A DNA stretch of 64,000 nucleotides from Prochlorococcus sp. AG-412-I05 (lineage in GTDB: Bacteria; Cyanobacteriota; Cyanobacteriia; PCC-6307; Cyanobiaceae). A program made the position numbers and the translations under genes. Below, one piece after another: positions 37,200 through 45,904 of this stretch; position 1 is the first letter of the stretch, and each line of letters begins with the position of its first letter. The stretch covers positions 32,809 to 96,808 of the forward strand of contig QCLC01000004.1 in NCBI GenBank assembly GCA_003214855.1. The letters are read 5' to 3'. The notes below the pieces were generated by a model that was given only the letters and a program-made list of their open reading frames with translations, did no database searches and was not told where the DNA came from.

Positions 37200-38522
37200 C
37201 TAGTCAGGAGGGTCAAAAGGCAATTGAAGCCTTGCCGCAAAGCGACCAGGTTGATCTTCAGTGGTTCCATCAGAAGCAACAAAGCTAAGTTGCCCTGCAT
37301 GTCGACTAACAACATGAGCAACGATCGCCAACCCGAGGCCGCTATGCCCCTGTTCCCGGCGTGATTCATCCAAACGTTGAAAAGGTTGTAAGGCTCGCTC
37401 CCACTGATCCATTGGCATGCCTTTTCCCTGGTCCCAAACTTCGATGTGATAGCTGTGTTCAAAGCCACGCAGCGACACAGTCACAGGGGCTAAACCGTAT
37501 GTAAATGCATTGTCGATGAGATTGACAACTGCTCGTCCCAAGGCAACAGGCCTGACCTTGGCCATAAGAGGCTGAAGATCAAGTCTCAGCAAGTCGGCAG
37601 AATGCGCAGCGCAGACCTCTGCTATCCACGCATCTAGAGGCAACTCCACCAAGGCTTCGCTATCACCACCACCGGCAAAAAGAAGAAACTGGCCGGTAAT
37701 TCGCTCAAGAGACTCTAAATCCCTTGAACATTGCGCCCGATCCTTAGCACTTAGGGATGGCAAAGACAGTCGAAAACTGAGTCGAGTTATGGGGGCTCTC
37801 AGATCATGGGCGATGCCTGCAAGCATCGTTGCCCTTTCACGGCGGTTGGCCGATAAGCGTAAAAGCATGGCGTTGAAACGTTGTGTGAGGCGTTGAACTT
37901 CAGGAGCTCCCACTGCTGCTACAGCCTCAGGATCATTACCATCACCAACACGAGCGAGAGCCCTTTCCAGACCCCTCAACGGCCGATCAACCTGAAAGAG
38001 AAGAAAAAGGCCACCACAAATCACCACGGCACCAACCAAAGCCAGCCCAAACATGATTGGCTCCGGTGGCCAACCAAACGCGGAACGCAGATCAATTCGG
38101 AGCCAAACAGGCTCTAAAGGAGAAATAAGTTCAATCCAAGCTCCACGTTGAGCACCTTCAGCCGAGAAAGGAACCAAAATTGGACAATGGGAGAGTCGTT
38201 GGCATAGCTGGCTCTGAAGCGCATCTGTTTGCCGCTGAAGAGAATGATCAAATCGGGGCAGATCTGGTGGTCGATCAATCACTGCTAGATCCAACCCTGT
38301 TAGCTCAGAAACCAAATCAGGGGGATACCGCTCAAGAGCTAACTCAGTAAGACGAACGTTGAGTGATAGATCACGACCAAGTTGAACGGTCTGAAGCATC
38401 TCTAACTGTCGGCCAAAGAGCACCTGCAAAACCAATAAACAAAGCGCCCAACTGCCAAGAACAAGGCCACTCCAGCCCAAAGAAGTGAACACGATCGCCG
38501 ACCTGCGTTGTGTCCGCATCAT
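37200..38522 (-). CDS. sensor histidine kinase (EnvZ-like)
   Basis: 440 residues with two membrane helices (about 14-35 and 155-180) enclosing a periplasmic sensor domain. A HAMP linker (RPLRGLERALARVGDG) is followed by HisKA with the phospho-acceptor in MLAGIAHDLRAPITRL (about 240-255). The HATPase domain has the N box AVVNLIDNAFTYG, G1 VWDQGKGMP and G2 GHSGLGLAIVAHVV. The stimulus is unknown. The start overlaps the last base of the response regulator stop (38522), so the pair is one operon. Confidence 0.92.
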   Translation of the reverse strand: MMRTQRRSAIVFTSLGWSGLVLGSWALCLLVLQVLFGRQLEMLQTVQLGRDLSLNVRLTELALERYPPDLVSELTGLDLAVIDRPPDLPRFDHSLQRQTDALQSQLCQRLSHCPILVPFSAEGAQRGAWIELISPLEPVWLRIDLRSAFGWPPEPIMFGLALVGAVVICGGLFLLFQVDRPLRGLERALARVGDGNDPEAVAAVGAPEVQRLTQRFNAMLLRLSANRRERATMLAGIAHDLRAPITRLSFRLSLPSLSAKDRAQCSRDLESLERITGQFLLFAGGGDSEALVELPLDAWIAEVCAAHSADLLRLDLQPLMAKVRPVALGRAVVNLIDNAFTYGLAPVTVSLRGFEHSYHIEVWDQGKGMPMDQWERALQPFQRLDESRREQGHSGLGLAIVAHVVSRHAGQLSFVASDGTTEDQPGRFAARLQLPFDPPD

Positions 38523-39250
38523 CAGCGAGACCTGGGCTCACCATCAGGGACAAAAACATATCCATAGCCCCATACCGTCTGGATATAGCGAGGTCGACTG
38601 GAATCGGGTTCGACCAACCTTCTCACCCTCGAAACCTGAACATCCATGCTTCGACTATCGGTATCACAAGCTGGCCCACGAGCGAGTTCGATCAATCTTT
38701 CCCTAGAAAGAGGGCGATGAGGATGTTGTACGAAGGCGGACAACAAGCTGAATTCTCCGCTCGTCATCACAACTGGAGAACCATTTTGGGTCAGGGTACG
38801 AGCGGAAAGATTCAACACATTCCCACCAAAAACCACATCGCCACCCTCTGCTAAAGGGGTGCCAGCAGGAAGCGCACAGCGCCGTCTCAAAACGGCTTCA
38901 ATCCGAGCAGAAAGCTCTCGTGGAAGGAATGGCTTACCGAGGTAATCGTCTGCACCTTGCTCGAGACCAATGATCCGATCAACGGCTTCCCCCCTTGCGG
39001 TAAGCATCACAACAGGCAAATCATCCCCTGCATCACGCAAACGACGCAGAGCGGAAAGGCCATCATCACCAGGCAGCATCAAGTCAAGGACAACAAGATC
39101 AGGTCGTTGAAATTCCAACCGTGCTTCCAGTTGCTTGACATCGCTGAGACAGCGAACGTCATAACCCTGGTCAATCAGATAGGTACCCACCATCTGACGC
39201 AGTTCTGGGTCATCGTCCACAACCCAGATCATCGAGGAGCGTTCCATCAC
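38522..39250 (-). CDS. OmpR-family response regulator
   Basis: An N-terminal receiver domain (IWVVDDDPELRQMVGTYL; phospho-acceptor Asp in LVVLDLMLPGDDG; Lys in DYLGKPF) and a C-terminal winged helix (TSGEFSLLSAFVQHPHRPLS, VQVSRVRRLVEPDSSRPRYI, then WGYGYVFVPDG). 242 residues, typical OmpR/PhoB layout. It is the first gene of the operon with the EnvZ-like kinase; the promoter would lie in the 148-bp gap to the divergent EF-hand gene. Targets are unknown. Confidence 0.93.
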   Translation of the reverse strand: MMERSSMIWVVDDDPELRQMVGTYLIDQGYDVRCLSDVKQLEARLEFQRPDLVVLDLMLPGDDGLSALRRLRDAGDDLPVVMLTARGEAVDRIIGLEQGADDYLGKPFLPRELSARIEAVLRRRCALPAGTPLAEGGDVVFGGNVLNLSARTLTQNGSPVVMTSGEFSLLSAFVQHPHRPLSRERLIELARGPACDTDSRSMDVQVSRVRRLVEPDSSRPRYIQTVWGYGYVFVPDGEPRSR

Positions 39251-39398
39251 AAATGGGTGCTCTAGAAGCCACTGTTCCTCGATGGTATAGACGATATCTA
39301 TCGCTTTTTCTGCTGGGGTTGGAGCATGTCACAGCTCAAACAGCTTTGGTCATAGTTCAGTCATCGACATTGCTGGACACGATCCATAGGCTGATTGC

Positions 39399-39914
39399 AT
39401 GACATATCAGCCAAGGCCCCCTCTTTGCTGGCCGAAATCGTTGGAGTCAAAGGTTTTCAGGTTCATCACTGCAGGACTGATCAGCGCTGGAACTCTGCTG
39501 AACCAAACCGGTGCAGAAGCAATACCAGATGGCATTGAGTCCTACGGCCAGCGCATGGAGGCCATGTTCTTACGATTGGACATCAACGGCGATGGTCGGC
39601 TCGATGCAAGCGAGGTAGGAGAAAAGACTTACCTGATAAGAAGGCTGAATAGAAAGAATTCACGAGGTTACTTAGTTTTAGAGGACTTGCGACCTTCCGG
39701 CACTCATCCAAACGGTAAACGGCTCCAACGACATTTCAAGCAAGCCGATATCGACGGCAATGGGAAACTCAATCGTTATGAAGCTCAGACAATTCGCTGG
39801 CTGGGCAACAACTTCAACAGACTGGATTTAAACAACGATCGTTATATAACGATGGAGGAGCTTTGGATGTTGCAAAGATCACTGGCGCCGCATCCTCATC
39901 CTCGCAGGCACTAA
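39399..39914 (+). CDS. secreted EF-hand calcium-binding protein
   Basis: 171 residues. A hydrophobic segment VFRFITAGLISAGTLLNQ ending near AEA at about residue 46 is a probable signal peptide. The mature part has three EF-hand loops: DINGDGRLDASE, DIDGNGKLNRYE and a degenerate DLNNDRYITMEE. It is probably periplasmic or lumenal and binds Ca2+; its partner is unknown. The 3' end overlaps the convergent membrane-protein gene by 4 nt. Confidence 0.82.
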   Translation: MTYQPRPPLCWPKSLESKVFRFITAGLISAGTLLNQTGAEAIPDGIESYGQRMEAMFLRLDINGDGRLDASEVGEKTYLIRRLNRKNSRGYLVLEDLRPSGTHPNGKRLQRHFKQADIDGNGKLNRYEAQTIRWLGNNFNRLDLNNDRYITMEELWMLQRSLAPHPHPRRH

Positions 39915-40312
39915 CGACGGATCTGGCGACGGATTGGCCTTCTGGAAACCTTCTTCGGCCTACTCCATAATTGTGTAAAAAACCTCAACATCCGCCAGCT
40001 GCCACCAAGGAGAAGGATGAGTCCAAGCATCACGAGCCCAGCCAACAAAATCACCGAACCGAGACCCAAAAGGGCCTCAAGTAGATGAGTGACTCCTCGA
40101 ATCAGATCAGCGATTGCTTCGCTGACAATCACCACCCCATCGAGTCGTTGAGGCACCCAGTTCAAAAAAGCTAATAAACCGATGCCGCCAACCAACATCA
40201 GCATCGATTCAACACATTGACGCCAAAGAGGAAGCACCTTTCTGGGCCGAGATCTGCGGAAAACCTGACGTTGACGATCTGAGTTATTGAATTTTCGAAG
40301 AGGACTGCTCAT
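39911..40312 (-). CDS. small hydrophobic membrane protein, unknown
   Basis: 133 residues with a strongly basic N-terminus (RQRQVFRRSRPRK), two or three hydrophobic segments (ESMLMLVGGIGLLAFLNWV, LLGLGSVILLAGLVMLGLIL) and a basic tail (RPKKVSRRPIRRQIRR). Positive-inside charge suggests both ends face the cytoplasm. No family is recognised. It is downstream of DUF4335 on the same strand. Confidence 0.65.
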   Translation of the reverse strand: MSSPLRKFNNSDRQRQVFRRSRPRKVLPLWRQCVESMLMLVGGIGLLAFLNWVPQRLDGVVIVSEAIADLIRGVTHLLEALLGLGSVILLAGLVMLGLILLLGGSWRMLRFFTQLWSRPKKVSRRPIRRQIRR

Positions 40313-40443
40313 GGGATAAGTCAGTAGGGCGGGTCCGCTTCAACAGGACACGATTAATTCGATCTTCACGCCTGCATACCTGCCAATGGGAGGTATGAAA
40401 GTGTTTTCAATAGACCGTAATTCTGGACTGCAAGATCTGTTCG

Positions 40444-41061
40444 TCAACGATCAGAACGTGATTGCAACTCTGGCGCATTAGGAGTGGCAGGGGACAGCGT
40501 TCCATCTGGATTGCGTGGGACAGGCAACAACAGACCAAGACCTGCAACCAAAACCAATGCTGCGCCACCCATCAATGGAGCTGCTAAGCGTTGACCAAGA
40601 GGGACTCGCTCGGCCAGTTCCTTACGAGGCAATGGGTAATCCATTGGCAACTCCCAGTGAACCTGCACACGCGAGTCAAGGCGAAGATCATCCAAACAAC
40701 GCACGAGATCAGCAAGCTCTGCATCGTCAAGGTGCAGAGTGAGAGGTGGGACGTTCGGCTGACTACTACGCAAAAGCAGTTGATGTCTATCCCCAACAGG
40801 AGAGATAACAACCACACTGGTTTCGTCACCAAAAGCTCGACTCACCCCAGAAATGCGGTGGCGTGAATAGGGGAGCACAGCAGCCATCAAGGCCTGCAAA
40901 TGTTCAAGCTTGCCTTCTAGTTCTGGTGAACCAACCAACTGCAGCCGCCAACCCGACAGAATGCCTAGAGCACCATCCCCATGACCTGCGGAGAAATCTG
41001 GCAGGCCCTCCACCTGAAGGCGGACTGCCGTTTGGTCATAACGGAAAGAGAGGTTCAGCAT
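40444..41061 (-). CDS. DUF4335 family protein
   Basis: 205 residues, cyanobacteria-specific. A soluble N-terminal domain (RYDQTAVRLQVEGLPDF, RISGVSRAFGDETSVVV, LTLHLDDAELADLVRCLDDL) is followed by a single membrane helix near the C-terminus (GGAALVLVAGLGLLLPV) and a short polar tail. The function is unknown. The start codon overlaps the DUF3038 stop by 1 nt, and this pair is a conserved neighbourhood in cyanobacteria, suggesting a shared complex. Confidence 0.78.
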   Translation of the reverse strand: MLNLSFRYDQTAVRLQVEGLPDFSAGHGDGALGILSGWRLQLVGSPELEGKLEHLQALMAAVLPYSRHRISGVSRAFGDETSVVVISPVGDRHQLLLRSSQPNVPPLTLHLDDAELADLVRCLDDLRLDSRVQVHWELPMDYPLPRKELAERVPLGQRLAAPLMGGAALVLVAGLGLLLPVPRNPDGTLSPATPNAPELQSRSDR

Positions 41062-41660
41062 CAGGGTGTCGGATCAAGCAAGCTGGCGCGCAGGCGATCG
41101 ACTCCTCCATTACCAGCAGCAAGAGCAAGCGTAAGCACCAGCTCACGCTGAATAGGCTGAGATTGCTCGGGGCTCAACAGAAGCTGAACAGCTCCGCGCC
41201 GAGGATTCATCCTCTCCTCGATCAGATCGCGGAGTCGCTGATCAAGCAAAGTCCAGCGCTGCAAATTGAGTTCTTCTGGTTCACGTGAAGAAAGCAGCTG
41301 ATGAAGAAGGGGATAAAGACGGCTAGCCATGAAACAAAGCAGGCGAAGCAAAGCCTCAGTATCAATAGAACTGAGCTCACCTCGACGGGTAGCGCGTCTC
41401 AGTGGATTGTGACAACGTCGCTTCCAAAGCTCAACCCGGTTGGGGAACTGTTTCTGCAAACCCAACTGATTGGTTGCCCAGAGCATCGCCTCACCACCAT
41501 TGAGATCAAGTGATTCGACCACAAGCAAGAGAAGGTCTAGACGCTCAAGTCCTCTCCTGCCAAGAACGGTGTTGCTCTGCACGCCGCTCTGCTTTTGCTC
41601 AAAGGGTTTCTGTGACTGAACAGTTGATGAAGGATCTGAAGTGGTTGTTGCATTGATCAT
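41061..41660 (-). CDS. DUF3038 family protein
   Basis: About 199 residues. A disordered Ser/Gln-rich N-terminus of ~30 is followed by an all-helical core (RRGLERLDLLLLVVESLDLN, then ALLRLLCFMASRLYPLLHQL). No membrane helix or catalytic motif is apparent. It is the known genomic partner of DUF4335, and the two overlap here by 1 nt. ATG 41660 is preferred to a longer TTG-led frame. The function is unknown. Confidence 0.78.
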   Translation of the reverse strand: MINATTTSDPSSTVQSQKPFEQKQSGVQSNTVLGRRGLERLDLLLLVVESLDLNGGEAMLWATNQLGLQKQFPNRVELWKRRCHNPLRRATRRGELSSIDTEALLRLLCFMASRLYPLLHQLLSSREPEELNLQRWTLLDQRLRDLIEERMNPRRGAVQLLLSPEQSQPIQRELVLTLALAAGNGGVDRLRASLLDPTP

Positions 41661-41686
41661 GGCTGCGATGATGAAGAGTTCAGTTC

Positions 41687-42760
41687 TTGCAGTGGATAAC
41701 AGCGATCTTGGCAACTAGAGTTGGCTTGTCAGTTGCAAAACACAAGGGGGGAAGACCACGGGTAGGACCAAGGAAGATCAACTCAACAGGCATCTTCTAT
41801 GCGCAGCTTCGGGATGCTAGTGGTCGGCGCCATAGCGTCTCACTTCAGACAACAGATGCTGAGGTTGCATGCCGACGTTATGCCCAAGGGATAGAGGAAG
41901 GGCAAGAGGCGAATAGGACAGCTTGAGCTATCAAAGCAGCCAACTAAATGGTGCAGCGATGACGTGGTGAGGACGTAGTCACTACCTGATGGCATCGCAG
42001 GCACGAATGAGAATTAAGAGACTCATGCCATTGAGAAGGTGGTGCCGGCAGCAACCGTCTTCGAGCCTGAAGATCTGATCAAGCTGAGCTTTGCCGACCT
42101 GATACCGATAGCTGAAGCGCGGCAACTGCGGCGGACAGGTGGCATTACAGCAAGCAATGGCACGTCAAGATCAAGTCGGCCCTAAAGGATATTGACTTCA
42201 GTCCTGAGGATCTATCGCCATCTCTCATCAGGGCGTACATCGACAGGCTGACTGCCCGCAACTTGGTACCACAAACAATTGCCCAGCGATGCTCTTTGCA
42301 TAGTAGATTAATCACAAGCGCCATTAAATCTGGTATCGAAGTGACCTAAGAAATTCGTTTTGAGAGGTTGATTTTGGAACCAAGGTCTCTAAGCATCTAC
42401 ATACAGCAACCGATCAAGATTATGAGGTAGTTAAAGAGCTATTGCCGACATGGCCATAGAATCAGCAGTTTGCAATCGAGTTGATGGTAAGCACCGGCAT
42501 ACGGATTGGCGAACTTGTTAGCCGGCGGAGTGAAGATCTCCTTGACGGACAATCGCTACAAATTTGACCACCAGATACACGGCGCCCAAAGAACTCAGCA
42601 TCTGAAAGAGAGGTGCCGATTCCTAGAGATTTAGCTGATCGGTTGACAACAGATTGGCCGTCTCGATAGCCGGTTGAACAGACACTCAGGAGCTGGGTCA
42701 AGGTAGCGAATCCAGAGCTGGGAACCCAGGTTCTTGAGCACCAATGCAGCCGAAGGGCCC
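41687..42760 (+). pseudogene. decayed phage-type tyrosine integrase
   Basis: Pieces of one integrase lie in order. The N-terminal arm is intact for ~75 codons (KGGRPRVGPRKINSTGIFY, then a stop at 41924). The core-binding domain (LIRAYIDRLTARNLVPQTIA, then HSRLITSAIKSGIEV) follows in a different frame. The catalytic domain start holds the first Arg (IELMVSTGIRIGELVSRRSE) with a stop after SLQI, then EVPIPRDLADRL. The H-x-x-R and Tyr regions are absent. Several stops and frameshifts show it is dead. It marks an old insertion between DUF3038 and apt. Confidence 0.82.
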
Positions 42761-43000
42761 GCCCTTAGCGCCGAAACATGGGGCGGGGGGGGCGCCGAAG
42801 AGCCCGTGACGGCGTGCCAAAGGCCCACAGAGACGGCTCTCTGTAGTCAAGAATGAAGGCAGCCTTGTGGACTGACCAGTTAATTAAATAAGGACAAACA
42901 GCATCATTGCAAGTGACAATTACTTATAAATTATAAACGGTATACTAGTGGACAGCGAGCCCCTGAACGACTATCATTACTGAAAACATACTAAGCAAAA

Positions 43001-44725
43001 ATGAGCAAAGAATTAGAAAATTATCTCAAACAAAATCAAGATGCTAAAATAGATTTCAAGTTATCATTAGAAAACACAAAAGTTCGTGTAAATGGCGATG
43101 GAACTTTCAAAATCACTTGGGAACCTTCAAAAGAGCAAAGGCACCAATGGTATTCGGATGACGGAAGCTCTGGAAAAGTTTCCACACAATATCTTGCACG
43201 TAATCATCGATGGGTGGAAAGTACAGGTGATACTACTGGTGTCGGAGACAAGTATCAATATGGAGATGGGTTTTCCTTAGAAGACAATGATGGGGATAAA
43301 AAGATTATTGGGGTAATGCCCAATGGGAAAGGTGACAATCTCTTCTTGTACGAACAAAATCCAATAACACTTAAAAGCGGTAAAGCACACCTAGGAGGTC
43401 GGCTTCTTTCCTCTCAACTTGTAGTTGAGTATGCAGAAGAGCTTGCCTATGCGTTTGGAGAAAAGGTTGTACGCAACCATCTACTAGTAGACAGAGGCTT
43501 AATAGATGGGAACTTATCTTCCCGTGAATATTTGTCGAGCATTATGTCGTCGGATGTTACGTCTGCCTTCTGGGAAGATATAGATCAACTGAATGATGAG
43601 ATCATAAACTTCAAAGGAGTCAATACTGACAGCAAAAAAGTATTGTCTTCTAATGGAAATCAGATTCGTTTATCCGCTTGGTGGGACGATGCTGAGAATG
43701 CTATAGACGATGCTATAGATGATGCAACTGATTGGGCTGAAGCATCCTCTTCTAATGCAAATCAGGCTCTTTTATCCGCTTGGTGGGATGATGTTGCGGA
43801 TGCTGTAGAAGATGGTTATAACGATGCGACGGATTTTGTAGAAGACTTAGTTGACGATACAGATGAAGCGATTATCACTCCAATCGAAGATGTAATTAAC
43901 GATGTCGAGGACATACTTCCTGAAGAATTTGATTCTCTTCTCGATCCAACAGGTCCGATAAAGTTCACTGAAACTATTGATTTTGATTTAATTTCTCAGC
44001 GTCATGAAAAGGCACCTTTTTATACAATCTATGATGCAATTGCATCAGTAACTGTAGATATTCTGCTCAACGATGGGTATTTGGGAGCCATCGAACCCTC
44101 AACAATCTCTGTACGAGTTACACCAAATATTGATGTGAGTGCTAGTGCTGGACTTGAGCTGGATCCGCTTGTGCAAACCTACAACGGTTCTATAGATGGA
44201 CCACATTATGAGGTGCTTAATCCTGTCGTAGGGGAAGTAACATTGTCTAGTCGTCTTGATTATGAATTCGAAGCTGTCGCATCAGTAGGGGAAGGTGTTG
44301 GAGCCGGAGTTGCTGTTGAAGCCTCTCCTGAGGCGACTCTCAGTTTTAATATTGACTTAATCAACCCAGATGCAAAGTTTACAGACGTAAAAGATAACTA
44401 CAACTTTACAGAAGACTTTGATAGATTGTTTAATAATTTCGACCCGAAAGGAGAGTTGGTAGCAAAGATAACTCCAGTCTTGAACGTCACTGCTTTGCCT
44501 GTGATTCCCAAAGATGTTCCAACCGTTGGCGGCATGGGCTTAGCCAACGTTGGAGTCTCATATTTAAATCCCATTATTTTTAGGTATGAGACAACAGATC
44601 CATTGAATCTTCAAGGAAGCATTTCTGGTGCGATGGAACCTGAGGTGAGTGTTCTTGGGCAAAAAATTGGCGGTATTCCTTCTCTCGACATATATGAAAC
44701 AGACTTTACTCTTAGCTTTGGGTAA
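43001..44725 (+). CDS. 574-residue acidic protein with tandem WWDD repeat, function unknown
   Basis: A long ATG-started ORF with no family recognised and no obvious signal peptide. Residues 1-150 are polar with Gly/Asp-rich turns (GDGFSLEDNDGDKKIIGVM). A 34-residue tandem repeat occupies about 216-249 and 250-283: each unit begins SSN-x-NQ, then LSAWWDD, then an acidic helix with DATD. More acidic helices follow (DEAIITPIEDVINDVEDI). The C-terminal ~240 residues look beta-rich (TISVRVTPNIDVSASAGLEL, then FEAVASVGEGVGAGVAVEAS). It is AT-richer than its neighbours and sits between an integrase relic and another decayed phage-like gene, so it is probably acquired DNA. Confidence 0.75.
   Translation: MSKELENYLKQNQDAKIDFKLSLENTKVRVNGDGTFKITWEPSKEQRHQWYSDDGSSGKVSTQYLARNHRWVESTGDTTGVGDKYQYGDGFSLEDNDGDKKIIGVMPNGKGDNLFLYEQNPITLKSGKAHLGGRLLSSQLVVEYAEELAYAFGEKVVRNHLLVDRGLIDGNLSSREYLSSIMSSDVTSAFWEDIDQLNDEIINFKGVNTDSKKVLSSNGNQIRLSAWWDDAENAIDDAIDDATDWAEASSSNANQALLSAWWDDVADAVEDGYNDATDFVEDLVDDTDEAIITPIEDVINDVEDILPEEFDSLLDPTGPIKFTETIDFDLISQRHEKAPFYTIYDAIASVTVDILLNDGYLGAIEPSTISVRVTPNIDVSASAGLELDPLVQTYNGSIDGPHYEVLNPVVGEVTLSSRLDYEFEAVASVGEGVGAGVAVEASPEATLSFNIDLINPDAKFTDVKDNYNFTEDFDRLFNNFDPKGELVAKITPVLNVTALPVIPKDVPTVGGMGLANVGVSYLNPIIFRYETTDPLNLQGSISGAMEPEVSVLGQKIGGIPSLDIYETDFTLSFG
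43646..43849 (+). repeat. two tandem 102-bp coding repeats
   Basis: Unit 1 is 43646-43747 and unit 2 is 43748-43849. Both start TCTTCTAATG and contain a shared TTATCCGCTTGGTGGGA segment, encoding SSN-x-NQ and LSAWWDD. The second halves have diverged but keep the GATGC/GATG acidic codons. The period is exactly 34 codons, so the frame is kept. Confidence 0.85.
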
Positions 44726-44881
44726 AATATAGTGCCGAATTGATACGAGTCTTATTTATGTTTTTGTCAGGAATAGTTATGCTTTTGGCGTGAAAGATTG
44801 ACTCTGTAGGTGAAAAGGAAGGTTTTTAAAAAAACTTACCCTCACTCCGCGAGATTTAAATCGTTTTCAAGTGGGTGCAAC
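44726..44881. other. intergenic, nothing recognised
   Basis: A 156-bp spacer with a weak AT-only palindrome near 44825 (AAGGTTTTTAAAAAAACTT) that could end transcription of the WWDD gene, but this is not certain. Confidence 0.25.
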
Positions 44882-45001
44882 ATGGCCAGAACCAGCAAAG
44901 CTGAACGCAACAGACGCCGTGAATCAGCTTTGGCACTTGTTAGTGAGGGATAAGGTTTCAGCGACGTTGTGACCGCACAGATGGCTCCGTGGGGGGGATA
45001 G
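44882..45001 (+). pseudogene. remnant of a short phage-like (HTH/terminase small-subunit-like) gene
   Basis: The ATG-led frame reads MARTSKAERNRRRESALALV, then SEG-stop. In the same frame after the TAA it continues GFSDVVTAQMAPWG and ends in TAG, with QRD-CRW-AH-like sequence in another frame beyond. The start resembles short basic proteins of picocyanobacteria that carry an HTH of the terminase-small-subunit type (from memory, not checked). It has a premature stop and looks inactive. Confidence 0.4.
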
Positions 45002-45125
45002 GTCATCTGCCCAGCGGGACTGTCGTTGGGCGCATGTTTAGCTGTAGTTGGGCATGGATTCGCACGATGCTCAGCACCTGATCTGGCACATAGCGAAAAG
45101 TCTTAACGCATCTCACTCGGCTGCG

Positions 45126-45680
45126 ATGATGCCAGGCCTAAGGCCCCTGCGTCACCACTCCTTGGATCTTCGCCACCTCATTCAAGACGTACCAGACTTC
45201 CCAAAACCTGGAATTCTCTTTCGGGACATCAGTCCCCTACTGCGTGATCCCAATGGCTGGGATGAAGTGATGCGACAGCTAGGAGATCTCTGCACAGAAC
45301 TCAAACCCGATTTAATTGTCGGAATCGAATCACGTGGATTCATTGTGGGGACAGCTCTAGCAACGAGTCGCAAAATCGGCTTTGTTCCGGTTCGAAAGCC
45401 TGGCAAATTACCTGGTGATGTTCTTGGGGTCGACTATTCCCTGGAATACGGCAGCGATCGGCTCGAGATTCATGCCGACGCTCTGCAAGGTCATCCCCGT
45501 GTCTTATTGGTGGACGACCTTCTGGCAACTGGAGGAACTGCAAGTGCCACAGTCGAGTTAATCGAGAAAGCTGGTGGAGAGCTGGTGGGATGTGGTTTTG
45601 TAATCGAGTTAGCCACTCTCGGCGGGCGTCAGCAACTTCCGGTTGAGATGCCAGTCAAGTCACTGATTATCTACTCCTGA
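45126..45680 (+). CDS. apt: adenine phosphoribosyltransferase
   Basis: It salvages adenine to AMP with PRPP. Conserved blocks are [45 protein letters not shown], and the PRPP motif [14 protein letters not shown] (about residues 120-133). 184 aa from ATG 45126 (or 45129); the frame opens at 45048 but those residues are not family-like. The 3' end overlaps the DUF2949 gene by 10 nt tail to tail. Confidence 0.95.
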   Translation: MMPGLRPLRHHSLDLRHLIQDVPDFPKPGILFRDISPLLRDPNGWDEVMRQLGDLCTELKPDLIVGIESRGFIVGTALATSRKIGFVPVRKPGKLPGDVLGVDYSLEYGSDRLEIHADALQGHPRVLLVDDLLATGGTASATVELIEKAGGELVGCGFVIELATLGGRQQLPVEMPVKSLIIYS

Positions 45681-45883
45681 TCGTTTTCCCAATCGAGAAC
45701 CTGCTGATACTGAGTCAAGCTGAGTAAACCGAAACTCCAAAGCACGACTGGCAGAGGTGCTTGCTCAAGTTCTGCCTGACGCAAGCCCAAGTTCAGAGCG
45801 TTCTCGCTAAGGCCGAGTTTCTGTTGCAAAAACTGCAGCAACTGGGGTGAGAATGCGGGCTGCGGATGGCTACTGATCACCAT
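45671..45883 (-). CDS. DUF2949 family protein
   Basis: A 70-residue cyanobacterial protein: [20 protein letters not shown], then [20 protein letters not shown], ending QYQQVLDW. It is a compact helical domain without membrane segments. The function is unknown. It overlaps the apt stop region by 10 nt on the opposite strand and lies 21 bp downstream of the FAD monooxygenase stop (same strand, upstream). Confidence 0.75.
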   Translation of the reverse strand: MVISSHPQPAFSPQLLQFLQQKLGLSENALNLGLRQAELEQAPLPVVLWSFGLLSLTQYQQVLDWENDQE

Positions 45884-45904
45884 GTAACCACCGTCATAAG
45901 ACCA

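Noticed and set aside
41687..44725. CRISPR array or toxin-antitoxin pair in the foreign block
   Set aside because: Only two 102-bp coding repeats are present, with no spacers, and there is no second small partner ORF next to the 574-aa gene.
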